Assembly (NCBI RefSeq): GCF_025698545.1
Contig: NC_068576.1
Span: forward strand, 48,105,890-48,169,889
Length of the DNA: 64,000 nucleotides
Direction of reading: 5' to 3'
DNA from: Gossypium raimondii
Lineage: Eukaryota; Streptophyta; Magnoliopsida; Malvales; Malvaceae
How positions within the stretch are numbered: position 1 is the stretch's first letter; each line of letters begins with the position of its first letter. A program made the position numbers and the translations under genes. Under the pieces are notes generated by a model. It was not told the origin of the DNA. It made no database searches and saw nothing but the letters and a program-made list of their open reading frames with translations. This document shows, in pieces, positions 1-11,984 of the stretch.

Positions 1-392
1 GGCACACGGACGTATGGCTTGGCCATGTGACCCTTGCACTTAAATGTATTGTAAGTCAAAGAGTTACATGGGCTGGGGACACGGCCGTGTGCCCTATTTC
101 AAATGCCACACGGCCTAAGGCACGGGTGTGTCACTTGGCCGTGTGAGCCACACGAGCGTGTGCCCCTGAGATTAGGAAAATTTTTAAAGTTTCGCGAAAA
201 ATTCTCTTAGTTACCGATGTAGCCCCGACTTGTTTCTAATATATGTTTTGGGCATCGAGCTTATATAAGGAACAATATAATTAATTTATGATATGAATGT
301 TAAGTAATATAAAATATCCGAGTTTGATATGAAAACTCTAGTAATGCTCCTAAACCCTGTTCCGGTGACAGATACGAGATAGGGGTGTTACA
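1..392 (+). mobile_element. 3' end of a Gypsy-type LTR (truncated by window edge)
   Basis: The stretch is rich in CACACGGCCGTGTG-like palindromes, which I associate with cotton Gypsy LTRs. It ends in GGGGTGTTACA, the same kind of terminus as the solo LTR that ends at 53840. The upstream part of the LTR and any internal region lie outside the window, so solo LTR versus full element cannot be decided. No coding frame is visible. Confidence 0.6.
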
Positions 393-1033
393 TAAACGAT
401 TTACCTTTTTTTAAGAAATAGCTGGCTGAATTGTTAAAACTTTAATGGTATTAACATGACAACTTGTATGACTGTCTATGTATACTTCATTATTAACGTG
501 AACAATTCTTTTAAAAAATTTTGTAAAAAATTTTGAAATTTGTTGAATGTTCTATTTTTTTTTTTGAAATTTTATGAAGTATCGTAGATTATCACGTGAG
601 TTTCTAAATCAATATTGTTAAAATTTTAACCATTCAATCAACTTTTCCATTAATAAAAATATTAATTAATTAATTAAAATTGAAAGTTAAATACCAAAAT
701 GATAAAAAATTAAATCTAAAATAATAAAAATAAATATTTAAAGATAAATTTATGATTGTGAAAATTTAAAAGCAACGCATATATAAAATAATAGCATTTC
801 TTTCAAACCCCAATAACAAACATTATTTTGAAAACAAATCTTTTGTTTTATATAAATGCGATATTTTGGGGATTAGATATATAAAGTTTTTGGATTTTAG
901 CTTTCAATAGGTGTATCATAGAAATAGGATATTACCTGATTTAGAAAAGTTTCAAAAATAAAATCATCTCCACATCTAACATCTTTATAGTAGAACTGTT
1001 CATAAATCATCTGAATTCAGTCGAGCTAGGTGA
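393..1033. other. AT-rich intergenic DNA
   Basis: Very AT-rich sequence with poly-A and poly-T runs. I see no gene, RNA or bounded repeat in it. Confidence 0.6.
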
Positions 1034-1600
1034 TGCGCATTTTAAAATTTTAAATTAGTAAAGATAAAATTATACTTTAATTCACTTTAAAATGATAAAA
1101 TTTGATTTAATTCTTTAAAAATTATAAAGATAGATGTTATTAAAATGATGAAATCGCATTTTTACTATCATAAAAATTACAATTTAATTTCAACCCCTAA
1201 ACAGATTTTCTGGCTTTCTCCTTGGTGATCGGTCTAAACAGCACATTTACCATTAAATTATATTTGAAATATATTATATTTTTATAATTATTACTAGAAT
1301 CGTAATTGGCCTGAATTAAAATTTACTTTGCCTGAGGCTCAGAGTTCAAAGATTGGAATTAGGTAAGTTGTTTTCGATGTGAGTAGTTGGTATAGTCTGG
1401 GGCGAAGCTAAAAACATTTTTTAAAAATTCGAAATTAAATTGTAATTTTATAATAGTAAAAATATAATTTCACCATTTGAATAATCTATATCTTTATCAT
1501 TTTTAAAGGATTAAATCAAATTTTATCATTTTAGGGTTTAAAGTACACTTTTATTTTTACTAATTTAAATTTTTAAAATTTAAAGGGTATAAATAAAAAA
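1034..1600. repeat. Fold-back repeat with ~170-bp arms
   Basis: The left arm (about 1034-1200) reappears as reverse complement in the right arm (about 1420-1600). Both arms share the order: AAATTAGTAAA, a block around AAAATGATAAAATTTGATTT, TTTAAAAAT, then a region ending in TACAATTTAATTT. The loop is about 220 bp. It has the shape of a MITE or of two inverted fragments of one dispersed repeat. No target duplication was identified. Confidence 0.55.
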
Positions 1601-4600
1601 TTTCCCCTGCTAGTGGTACAAATATTTATGTTGTAGTAAAGTGTTAAATAAAAGTCCAACCAAATCGGTAAAAAGATATTATATCCAAAGATAGAAAAAA
1701 AGGTAGTTGGTGTGGTCCAATAATTTCCCCAACCTTAATGCTTGACCATTGAAAAACATGGCACTGCCATGGCATGCATGGCGCATGCACTCAGACTTTG
1801 AACATTGACCCTATAATTTAACCTTATCTCTATTATATTCATCCACCTTATTTTTTCGTATTGTTATTGATGTGTTTTTGTCCATATTTTTAAAACATTT
1901 TTCACATATATATAACATACTTCAATTTCATATGTATAATTACTTTTATCTGTAAATATAATTTTGATGAAGATAAAAATATTAACAATTGGGATTTACT
2001 AATATAGACTTGTAGTAGCTGAAACAGATCGAAGCACCTATTTTTAACGAAGTTAACATAGATTAGTAGGTATCAAATGGTACCAACCAACAATTTTGCT
2101 AAAATCTCTCGTTCAACTCGTGGTTAAATAAAAGCATAGTTTGAAATTAATGACACCACATGCTTAATTTTTCATAATTTCAACTTAAATAAGCTTACTA
2201 TTTAGAGTTCAATTAAGAACTCTACTACTTATTGGATGAAATGCTGAATGAGTCTTAACTCGATTGGCATCGGCATTGTTGTTAGTGTAGGAGGACGTGG
2301 GTTCAAGGGTTGCGAATGAGTTATAGATAATTACTTTTAAATGTTAATAAAAATATTGCTTTTTAAAAAATATTATTTATTTTTTGGATATAATAAACAA
2401 TAATAAACATTTTTTAAAAAGCAAATGGTGTGAAAGGTATAGTAAAAAGATGAAAAAATTAAATATATAAAAAAAAGATACATGTCACCTTTCCAATATT
2501 GTTTGTGGAATTTAAAATTCTACATCCAGAATATAAAATAATTATCCAATAAATAATTTCATATTTAATAGGTAAATACAACATTTAAAGTAGCTAAAAC
2601 TGAATATAAATAATTTTATTTAGGGCTAAAATGAAAGTTTTAAAGTTGAAATTCACTTTAATAAAGTGTCAGGTTGTGATTATTTGATAGTGTATAAAAA
2701 TCATGTGAAAATCTTTGTAAAAATAAAGACCCAAATCTAAGTCCTACTCTAAACATTAAAATTAGTTCCTAATTAAAGAAATTAATATATAAATTAGTTA
2801 GTTAATTTTGATTTGATTAATTAACACAAAAAATATAAAATAATTAAGATTAAAAAATATTAATAAAAATTGATTTTGTCAATAATCTTAGAAAATATGT
2901 ATATTTTAAATCACAAATTCTAGTTTCTAACAGCAGATTAGTCTTACAGTTAAACCGTTAGAATAGTTAACCGAACTGTCTTAGTCTTTGCTGCAACTTT
3001 TAGGACCGACTCATGGTCCCGATTTAAGACAACCACTTTCTAGAGAGAACAAAACTAAAAACACTGTATCAACATTTTATATATGTTGAAAAAATATAAC
3101 ACAAATGATGAAACAATATGAATATACAAATTATTAATCTACATCCATTTAACGCAATATAAGATGAGTATAAGAATGATTAAATGTATTCCTCTTCTCC
3201 ATTCTCACATCAGATGATGGGTATTTAAGTGAAACAGTACGGTCAGCAACCGGAAATTTAGGGCGAAATTATGAAGTCGGTAAATCAAGACAAAGAAACA
3301 GTAGTTCCTGGAGGGGAGGGATCTAGAAAATACAAGCCCTGACATGTGATCAGTCGGTCCTAGTTTTCTTTTGTCTTTTGTTTTCCTTTTTAACCTTTGT
3401 CTTTATTGCTTTCTTCCTCCCTAGTCTCATATTTAAGTAAAGTTGGGTTAATTCGAATGCGAGGGGTTTGGGAATAGTGTATAATGAATTTAAAATTTTT
3501 AAAATATTTTTAGATTTGATAAATCAATATTGTTTGAATCTTAACTATCATACTTACCATTTATATAATAATTGAAACACACATCCTAAATTTCAAATTC
3601 AAGTTCCCTAACAATGTATTAAGCAAATCCTTTAGGGTTTTAGAATCGAATAGGTGGTTGAATTGATCAGTTTATTGCTCTAATTGGTCAGCCTAATTCG
3701 ATTAAATAAATCACTAAAAAATTATAAAATTTAAAAAATCTGGTTCAACCATCCCGTTCGATTGGTTTTTAGTCTAATTCAATCAGTCCGTAGCGATTCT
3801 CAATCTAAATGAACACCTTCAATCCCATTGATCTGATTGACTGGTCCAACCTAATTTAATCAAGCATTAAATCCTGTCAACAAAATATGGAAGGATAAGA
3901 TGACAGTGTTTCTATCTATTTAATGACGTTTTGATTTTTCATTATTAATTTAAATGTATTTGATACTTTTACGATTATTTAATATTGAATTATACTTATT
4001 TAATCATGATTACTTTTTGTTAGATGTTTTGAAATATCATATCTATGTTTGCTTCATATAAATATATAAAGTATCGTTCATAATAAAATTTTATTACAAC
4101 CCAAAAGAGTGGAACTAACCAAAGGGTAAAAAAAACACTGTAATAAGCACATCTTAATGACACCAAAATAACACACTTGACCCACGTCTAAATGAAACCA
4201 AAAAGCACCTCAGTACAAAGAACTTCATAAAGCACCAAACTACATCATAAAAGCACCAAAAGTTCTTTTACAAAACAGCTAATCACAGAAAATCCACTTC
4301 AAGTATATGTAGCCCTCCTAATGAATTCAATATTTGCCAATTCCACAACTACCTCTTCTTCTTACTCCCTAAGAGCCCACATTTCTTCTACTCCTTAACC
4401 ATGTCTCTCTTCCAGCACACAGTGGTAGCATCCCCTCAATATTTTCTATTACTTTAATGTCACCTACTGAAATAGATTTCTTTTTTCCTATTTTCTTCTT
4501 CTTTTCTAGCAAAATCCCTAAGTTACTTGAACCAATCTTCATCACTACTATCTAACCTTTTCTCTTGGATCTAACCTTTCATCACGCATACCACAACTTC

Positions 4601-6904
4601 AGATTGCCCAACCATATTACCAACTAAAGGGATTTCATCTCGGTTCGCTGCATCAAGGCCCTCCACTTCAAACTTCAAAATCGCTTTATTAAGCTCCCAG
4701 TCCATTATAAAACCTGAATTGTTTCAACCCTCATCACACATGATCTGGAAAAGTTTTCGTGGGAGAGCTCAATCATTATAATTGTATGACAGTGAGACTA
4801 CAAAGAGCAAGAGTGAGAGTGAGATTAAATCATCTTGTACTGTTGAAATTATAGAGGATTATTCACTAAGTAATACTTCGCAAACATAAGATTGGATACG
4901 AACTACGTAATCAACTGATCGTGTTCTTTATCTTACTTTTTAAATTTTAAATTGTTTTCAATAGTTGCAATTCATGTTACAACTTAACTAGCAACTCAAC
5001 AGCTGTCGATATTGTATATTACACTTTTAATGTATAATTTAAATGTTTTTAAGAGTTAGAATACTTGTATAAGATTGACCATACTTCAAATTAAGAAAGG
5101 ATGCATTTTACAAACTAGTGTAGTGGTCATTTTCAGCAACTGGCCTACAGTGTAAATTATACTTTATTTTTAAGAGTTGGATTACTTGTTGTATTCAAAA
5201 GGTTTAGCTTAAACTTATGGTAGTGTTTAGAAATTAATACCGTATTTGGTTGGAGTGAATGGAATAGGGCTGTAATGGAATAGAGATATAATCAGCAATT
5301 CAATTGTTTGGTTCAATGGAATAGAATATAGTTGTAATAGTATTCTTATGTTTGGTTGAATGCATATTGATGATTTATTGGTTGAGCCGAGGGTTGACGC
5401 GGATGGATATTTTTTGCTACTTTAGACTAAGAGAAAAAAGCAAGTGTTTCAATCTCTAAACAGTTGTCTAGATCCTACCATATCTATATTAGATTTTCAT
5501 GGGCCAAGCTGCCGAGATTTTAACTTTTCAACAAAAGGAAAACGAAGATTAAATCTTTGATATTAATAGTAAGTTTAAATTGGTTTAATTATTTTTATTA
5601 AATTATAGAGTAAAAATTTAAATGTTACAATATATTTAAAGTATTTTTATATATTTGGAATTTAATTTTATATTTTTATTTTGAAGAATTTAATTCCTTT
5701 ATTTTTTAAATTTAAAATTTTAGGCTTATTTGTTAACATTTTTAAAATTCTTTAGTTAAATTCTTGGTGTGACATTTTGAAATAAAAAAATTCACTTGGT
5801 ATCTATATAACAAAAAAATAACATTGTAATGTGCCTGAATTTAGTAAAGAATTTTAACTTTGCTAACAATTCTTAAAATTCATATCATAATTATAATTAG
5901 AATAAAGTATTTAGACTAACTATTTTAATGTTAAAGAAAAGAAAGGAAAAACAGAGGTAGGAGTCCATTAGTAGTATAGATTTTCAAAACCAATAATATC
6001 TTTATATGAAAATTTGATATTGTCTAAAATTATATATGAATTTAATATTTTTATCGGCATTTTAATATATATTATATGTACAAATAATTAGATTATTTAT
6101 TTGTAAAATATATACTATTTAATTAAAATCAAAATTTCATATAAATAATTATGTCGAATTAAATATTAAATTAAAATTTATTAATAAATTTGAGATTTAT
6201 TCCATTTGCATTTCATTGTGTTATCTAAATGGATAATGTAATAAATAGAGCCTGAAGTTTAGTTGAAAAACCTATAAAAATCAATAAATAAAATTAAAAT
6301 AGAAATTAATTTAAATTGTGAATAAAAAGAAATTTAAATAGATAAATACATCGTATTAAGAATATTAAATACATTGAAATTGTACATCATAGTGTTTTCA
6401 TTTTTCTTGAGTTGCTATTGACTTAACTTATGACACTAAAAATTCCTATAAAAATCAAATGTTACTTTAGTTAAAATGACAAAATTGGTAAACAATATAT
6501 TTAGTGTTTTGAGTTTATATTCCATAAGCATGAATTTTTTTAGGTTTTATATAAAAATACCATTAAATTAATAATTATTATTTTATTAAAATAAATTCTT
6601 TTAGTAATTTAATAATTAAATTGAGACCTAATTTTGGATGACAACAATTCAATCAAAATCTTTGTATATAATATATATGTGTATTGCAAGAGACAAGAGG
6701 AACCAATTTGGTAAGATGTAAACATCTGTATTTTGTACATTTTTCGTAGATATATATAATCTTTATTTAAAAATTCAATTAGATAGTTCATAAACACTAA
6801 TTTAAAGATTAAAAATATTTGACAAAAATTTAGACTGCTTCATACAAATTAAAATAAAAATACAAATCAAAACAATATATATAGAGAGAGAGAATGGATT
6901 ATAT
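1601..6904. other. Gene-free AT-rich intergenic region
   Basis: No supported gene. Pieces noticed are a tRNA-like SINE fragment near 2250, an element-like stretch around 5236-5350 with GTTTGGTTGAATG-type ends, and a member of the dispersed family described at 41796-42672 (about 6300-6450, recognisable by ATCATAGTGTTTTCATTT followed by a GAGTTG...CTTATGACA block). The segment 4080-4900 is less AT-rich, but all its frames are interrupted and I could not identify it. Confidence 0.5.
2249..2325 (+). repeat. Possible tRNA-derived SINE fragment
   Basis: A stretch reading CTTAACTCGATTGGCATCGG is followed about 30 bp later by GTGGGTTCAAGGG, which resembles a Pol III A box and B box (GGTTCAAGG). The rest of a SINE body and a clear tail are not recognisable, so this is only a motif-level call. 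Confidence 0.25.
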
Positions 6905-7090
6905 GAAATTGTGATTCCACTCCATCCTTATCATTTTCCGATGGGAGGATGATCAATCATATTTTCTCCTTATTTTGAATTTTTTAGTTGGATTTGAATT
7001 CTTTTAGGAGGAAAAAGATAAAATGAGGAGGAAAATTTAATTTATCATTCTCCTAATGGAAAGGGATAAGAATAACGTAGAATCATAGAT
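6905..7090. mobile_element. MITE-like element with ~45-bp inverted ends
   Basis: The left end (GTGATTCCACTCCATCC..., with a block like TTATCATTTTCC) and the right end (GGAAAGGGATAAGAATAACG...AATCAT) are imperfect inverted copies of each other. Together they form a compact hairpin element of about 185 bp with no coding capacity. It lies about 500 bp upstream of the bHLH gene and may contribute to its distal promoter. The superfamily is not determined. Confidence 0.5.
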
Positions 7091-7490
7091 TCATACAATA
7101 TTTTCTCATGTATGTAAACCCTCTTAATTAAATTTTACCATATTATATATTTATATTTAAAAATTATTAAAAGTGATGCTAAAGTTCTCTTTACTTATAT
7201 AAAAATATATGTATGCCTTAGTTACCAACTAAATTTTGACAAGTGTGCGAACTTTGCATTAACAAAAAAGTCTAATATATTTTCATATAATTAAACAAAA
7301 AGTATTTCATTTCAAACTGAGTTAAGCATGGCCAGCACAGTTGTGGGCCAAAGTAATGGAGAAATATGTGACAAATGGGGTCTCCTGTTTGATTATTTTA
7401 GGTAAATCAGAAAACCAACAACAAAATTTTATTTTTTAAATATGTTTTTATCAACTACCACATTTTGCAATCTAACCCTCGAACTCTCTT

Positions 7491-7497
7491 TATAAGC
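7491..7497 (+). promoter_or_regulatory. Likely TATA box of the PRE-type bHLH gene
   Basis: TATAAGC lies about 105 bp upstream of the start codon, at a distance giving a leader of roughly 75 nt. It is the best TATA match immediately upstream of the gene. Functional use is inferred. Confidence 0.45.
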
Positions 7498-7595
7498 AGC
7501 CTACTTCCTCCTATGTCAAACTCCACCACACCATTATCAGTAATTTATATATAGTGTTGGAAGGAAAAGAGCAAAAAAGGTAGCTAGGGTTCTTC

Positions 7596-8123
7596 ATGTC
7601 TGGAGCTTCAAACAAAATCACAGATGATGAGCTCAATGCTCTCATCTTAAGACTTGGAACATTGCTTCCTCAGCTCAATCATGGCCGCCATGGCAGGGTA
7701 GTGTTTTCCTCTCTCTTTTCTTTATCCTATCCTCCTCTATTGTTTCCATGTCATTGACAAGGCTGAAGTAACTGAAAACCATGCATGGTTAGGCAAGCTC
7801 TTTAGTCTTTACGATGACAATGTTCTGGTAATAACTGAACAATAAACAACAGGGAACCCTATGATCCTATGCAGACATTTTGGACTGACAATCATGATCA
7901 GGATAAACTGTATTATTTTATGTAATAACCCTTTTTTTGGTATATGATTTTATGTTTGTAGGCATCATCATCGACAACGAAAATTTTGAAAGAAACATGT
8001 AGTTATGTCAGAAGATTACAGAAAGAAGTAGATGATTTGAGTGAGAGGCTATCGCAATGTCTAGATTCCATGGATATATCTAGCTCTGATGCTGAATTTC
8101 TTACAAATTTGCTTCAACAGTGA
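7596..8123 (+). CDS. Atypical (non-DNA-binding) bHLH protein, PRE/ILI type, two exons
   Basis: Exons 7596-7697 and 7962-8123 are joined across a GT-AG intron (GGCAGG|GTAGTG ... TTTGTAG|GCATCA). They give an 87-residue protein beginning MSGASNKITDDELNALI. The short basic-poor N-terminus, helix 1 (about residues 9-27), a loop and helix 2 (KILKETCSYVRRLQKEVDDL, about 41-60) match the PACLOBUTRAZOL RESISTANCE / INCREASED LEAF INCLINATION family, usually about 90 residues. These proteins lack a DNA-contacting basic region and act in the nucleus by dimerising with other HLH proteins such as IBH1, so promoting cell elongation downstream of brassinosteroid, auxin and gibberellin. Helix 1 is unusual in reading RLGTLLPQLNHGRHGR where relatives have a more basic segment. 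The start is the first ATG after a TATA box. The family call is firm; the paralogue number is not determined. Confidence 0.9.
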
Positions 8124-8865
8124 AGCTTGTCCCCTTTCCTTTCTCAAATTGTCTCAAGTTTCAACGACAGACAAATGCTCGTGTCTTTTTTTTTTGGTTA
8201 TGTGAAACTGTTTCTTAATTAATATCCCAATTTGATTGGGCCTGGGAGAGTAATTAGAGTATAAATAATGTATATAAAAATTGAAAGTACTTTTCCAACT
8301 TTCATTGTATGATTGTATCTGTCTCATCTTGTTCTTCCTTCTTTGTCTCCATTACACTAAAATATTTTGGTGTTGGGCCCATCGAATTACGACAATTAAT
8401 ATCTTTTATTTTCCCTCAGTTTTCCTATGTCTATGCCATTATTTTTTTTCTGAATCCAAGATTTTACATATTTTTACCACTCAATTTTGATCATATTTCT
8501 TCATTAATTATACTTTTAACCCTATAAATTTTGAAAAAATAAATCAGCATTTAAAAATATAATAATTGATGTTTGGCCACTCCAAAACTTTCATATTTAG
8601 TTTTTCAAAGTACTTTTAATTTGACTTCTTCTTTTTATAGAAATTTGTAATATATTTTATGTCTATCGTACGTGAACTTAAGTTTGTAGTTACTATTTTT
8701 GAGTTTAACTTAATTAGATTGGATTATGCAAGTGGGTGGGTGGTTAAAAGAAAGAGTAGTCCATTTTTTAAGGAAGGAGAGGTGAACAAAGTAATGGATT
8801 GCCAACAACAAACATTACATGAAATGTCAAACTCCATCAGTAATCCAAATAGTAGACAATCTGTA
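8124..8865. other. 3' flank of the bHLH gene
   Basis: Holds the 3' UTR of the bHLH gene and AT-rich spacer up to the convergent 7SL RNA gene. Small open frames here have no recognisable domains. Confidence 0.5.
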
Positions 8866-9160
8866 AAATAGGTGTTGGATAGTTCAATTATGGTCAACCC
8901 AGGGAGCCACCAGCTTGCTATCCTAGCACTGCAAAGAACGGGTAGTTATCGCTGCTCTGTGAAACCAGCCTCACGCATTACCATTCTCCCTAGGATCCCA
9001 CGAGACTCACAGCTTTCGCTCAAATCCCGTGGATCACTCCTTGCTTGGAAAGGGCAGGCCGGTGATTTGCCACAACGAATCCGACCGCTTAAGCCAGACC
9101 AGATGTTCTATAACCCCAAATACCCCACCTGGGTCACAAGCTTGCGTTACCAAGCTCGGC
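8866..9160 (-). ncRNA. 7SL RNA (signal recognition particle RNA)
   Basis: The minus strand starts GCCGAGC, followed by GGTAACGC, GCTTGTGA and CCCAGG. This is the same spacing as the Alu-domain start of SRP RNA (GCCGGGC, GGTGGCGC, GCCTGTAGT, CCCAG in human). Near the 3' end, GGTTTCACAGAGCAG (complement of 8952-8966) matches the helix 8 tip that binds SRP54; bacteria and mammals have GGAAGGAAGCAG and GGAAACGGAGCAG there. CCCTGGGTT (complement of 8897-8905) can pair with the 5' ACCCAGG to close the long helix 5. The GC-rich transcript is about 295 nt, the usual plant length of about 300, and ends at a T4 run (complement of 8865-8868). It forms the RNA scaffold of the cytosolic particle that targets secretory proteins to the ER. 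Upstream is a plant Pol III promoter, so an active gene rather than a retro-copy is likely. Plants carry several 7SL loci. Confidence 0.85.
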
Positions 9161-9182
9161 GAATAACAGCACTGCTTCCATC

Positions 9183-9229
9183 CTATATAAATAACATGAA
9201 CACTTTTCCTAAAATACCTATGTGGGATT
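9183..9229 (-). promoter_or_regulatory. Pol III-type USE and TATA promoter of the 7SL gene
   Basis: Read on the minus strand, ATCCCACATAG (complement of 9219-9229) differs at one base from the plant upstream sequence element RTCCCACATCG. It is followed after 26 bp by TTTATATAG (complement of 9183-9191). The TATA box ends about 22 bp before the RNA start. The short USE-TATA spacing is the one used by RNA polymerase III at plant snRNA and 7SL genes; Pol II genes have about 10 bp more. Confidence 0.8.
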
Positions 9230-10311
9230 AGTTTACCTTTTCTGAGTCTGCTGTTGTCAGGTTTTTTGAGTTTAAGACCTTATCAGCAGCTTAAATTCAA
9301 TGCTCTGATTAATATTGATGATTGACAAAGATCAACTCCACACAGTCAAGTGAAACTAAATAGGAATTTCCATGTCTGGACAAAACCCTGGCATATTTGA
9401 TAAACATATCAAGTGCTAAAATGATAACCCCATGTCACAGGCATGAGTTAATTGAAGAATAGCAATATTGTTTTTAATTAATTAATTTTTTTAAGAATAT
9501 ATAAAAATATATATTCTATCAGGACATTTTTCATTCCATTAAGGCTGAATCTTTTTGGATCCAAATATCAAAGTATAAAGATAATTTTCCTTTTCAATTC
9601 CCACAAATAAATCAATCGTTGTTGAGACTTAGGGGGCTAACTCCTGGATTTAGAAAGGATTCTTAAAAGAGGGATATTTTGGAGTGAGAGAAATGTCTGG
9701 GTATTCAGTGATAACAATATCGTTCATAGACAGCCTGACATTAGTCTTTTTTGTCATCAGAATCATATAAAAGTGACCACTACTAGACAATAGTTGTATA
9801 AACTGGTGTGACACTGGAAAATATCGAAATTGAATAAAATTGCAAATAGTCAAAAGTTGAGCTAGGGACTAATTTGCAAAGGAGAAAGAAGTGTAGTAAG
9901 TCTAATGTGAGAAAAGAAAAGGGGCTTGATTGGTGATTTAACAAAAACTAGCTATGGCAATTAAATCATGATTAAAGATGGTGGGGATTAAACTTAATTT
10001 CGTCTTTAATTTCCTTCACCATTGATCTATTAGCAATGAGATAAAATAACCTTTGTGAAGCAGTGAAACAAAACAAAAACAAGCATGAAAATTACAAGTG
10101 ACAGAAAGTAAGCGTAATATGAAAAAGTAATTCGGAACTTGCACTATCTACCATATCAAAGTTTCAAGCAACCTATCATAATTACATAACATTACACAAC
10201 CATTCATACTTCTTCACACTCACAAAAATGTCTCTTTCCCAGACACTTCATCTTGACAGCATATATGTATATATTATGGGTTGTTACTTGCTACACATAG
10301 AGCTACAAGGT
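9230..10311. other. Intergenic spacer between 7SL and HVA22 genes
   Basis: Contains the region upstream of the 7SL promoter and the 3' UTR of the HVA22-type gene (roughly from 10200). No other gene is supported. The short minus-strand open frame at 9650-9853 has no recognisable feature. Confidence 0.5.
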
Positions 10312-11984
10312 TCAATATCTGTAGCCATCGTCATCATATATGTAACCACTGCTCCTCGACTTGTCAGCCTGCAAACCCATGGAAGAACAATGGATTATTA
10401 CAAAAACCAACAGTAGTCAAATTTTTCAAGAGCTTCTATCAGTTAATAGCGAACCAACATGAATGGATGAAAATAAAAAGATGCTGTAAAATCAAACTTC
10501 CTTGTATGAATTACAGCTCGCAAAAACATGTAACTGAAAGAGAATCCGATCATTGATGGCATACCCTATGAATGAGCTTCTCAAATGCATCAGTCCCGTT
10601 CTCTTCAATGTATCTCTCGGCAGCAGTTAAAATATCATCTGGTTTACTGAAGAAGTCCTTCTTCCTCGGGACATACCAGATGTTAATTGTCTGTTGTGGG
10701 TTCATAAAGAAAGGTCTCAAATAATGCTCGTAAACATAAGCAGCACCACTGAAGTACGGGATGACCAGCCAGCAGGTGAAAATCAACTTCGCGTGAGACC
10801 AGATTGGGATCCTGTATTCATGTTCTCAAATGTTTCAGCAAGGTATAGGCAAATGCAATTTCTGAATGTGCATAATTATGATAAGAAGCCTTTAGCATAC
10901 AACTTCCCTTCTTTAAAACCAGCATAAGTATCATGAAGTTTTTCGCACAACTATCCGAGAAACTAAACCAGGGCAAAGAAATATAAAGATAAGTAATTAA
11001 CACATTGGTGAAACTTCAATATAACCAAGTTAGATTTATCTTGGCAATGCTTTCCACTTTTTCGATGGAATCGATTTGTTGAAATAAAGTGAGTTGAAAC
11101 CCTTGGTAAAGAAATGGGTTCCTCTTCTAGTGGATGAGAAGCTAATTAAAGAATACAGCAGGTTTGGTCACCTAAATTGTCAATTTTATAAGCACAATAA
11201 CCATTTTTTTTCTTGAGTTGGTCAACTAGAATCATAATTGTTTAATCAAATGAAAAATCTGAGCTTTCCCTCTCTCAGACACCCCCAAAGCAAAAGAGAA
11301 AAAGTTAACTCGGATTCCCGGAAACGGGAAATGTATATATAGGGATAGTGTTAGAGCAAGAAATGTGCTATCTAGGAGCAACACAAACTTGATCATTCAA
11401 GAGCATAAAAATTTACCATTCAATGACTTTGGCAAAGGTGAGTTCCAGCAATGTAATCATGGAATAGAGAACCCAATATGTAAGCCATTGTCGGTCATCG
11501 GCACGAGACTCGGATTCAATTGCCCTAACTGAGGCATAACTGTTTAAGAATTCAATGCCATGGAACAATTAAACCAATTCAAGTTCAGACAACTTGTAAA
11601 TTACACCAATTAAAAGGGTAAGAGAAAAAAAGTAAATGAAACCCCAAAAAGATTGAAAAACACACTCACAGAGGATACAGAAGACTAATAACTGGCCTGC
11701 AAAATTAACCCAAAAACCAAATTAGAAAATAAAATATTAAAGATATTCAGGAACATACACACAAACAGCTTGAAGTTAAAAGTATACAATAAGCCTAAAA
11801 CTCTATTTCTGTTCTCTTAGTTGATGTTTTAAAATTTACATTTTTTAAAGTAGCAATAGCATACATATATAAAATACATGACCCAAAGTAGAAACAAGAT
11901 AAATGGGGCAAGAGGAAATTACCCAGCAAGAACATCAAAGTTCTTAAAAAAAACCTTAAGAAAACTTCCAGCCCCAGATCCCAT
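10312..11984 (-). CDS. HVA22-like protein (TB2/DP1/HVA22 family), five exons
   Basis: Exons on the minus strand are 11984-11923, 11696-11670, 11539-11417, 10811-10565 and 10368-10312. All have GT-AG introns and consistent phases, and give 171 residues. The protein starts MGSGAGSFLKVFFKNFDVLAG. It continues with the hydrophobic hairpin of the family (YPLYASVRAIES at about 29-40, QWLTYWVLYSMITLLELTF from about 48, LIFTCWLVIPYFSGAAYVYE from about 79). Then come NPQQTINIWYVPRKKDF and a C-terminus ADKSRSSGYIYDDDGYRY. The family includes barley ABA- and stress-induced HVA22 and the REEP/Yop1 ER-shaping proteins, so an ER membrane role in tubule shaping or vesicle traffic is inferred. The last intron matters: reading through its donor (CATAGG|GTATGC) would end the protein at ...LIHRVCHQ and lose the acidic-aromatic tail. 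The closest Arabidopsis type seems to be HVA22a/c. Confidence 0.93.

Noticed and set aside
4080..4900. Less AT-rich stretch with possible retroelement or LINE coding traces on the minus strand
   Set aside because: Frames are full of stops and no diagnostic RT, gag or endonuclease motif could be read.
8872..9231. 119-codon plus-strand open frame
   Set aside because: It is the complement of the 7SL RNA gene and its promoter. The RNA signature explains the GC-rich composition and the absence of stops.
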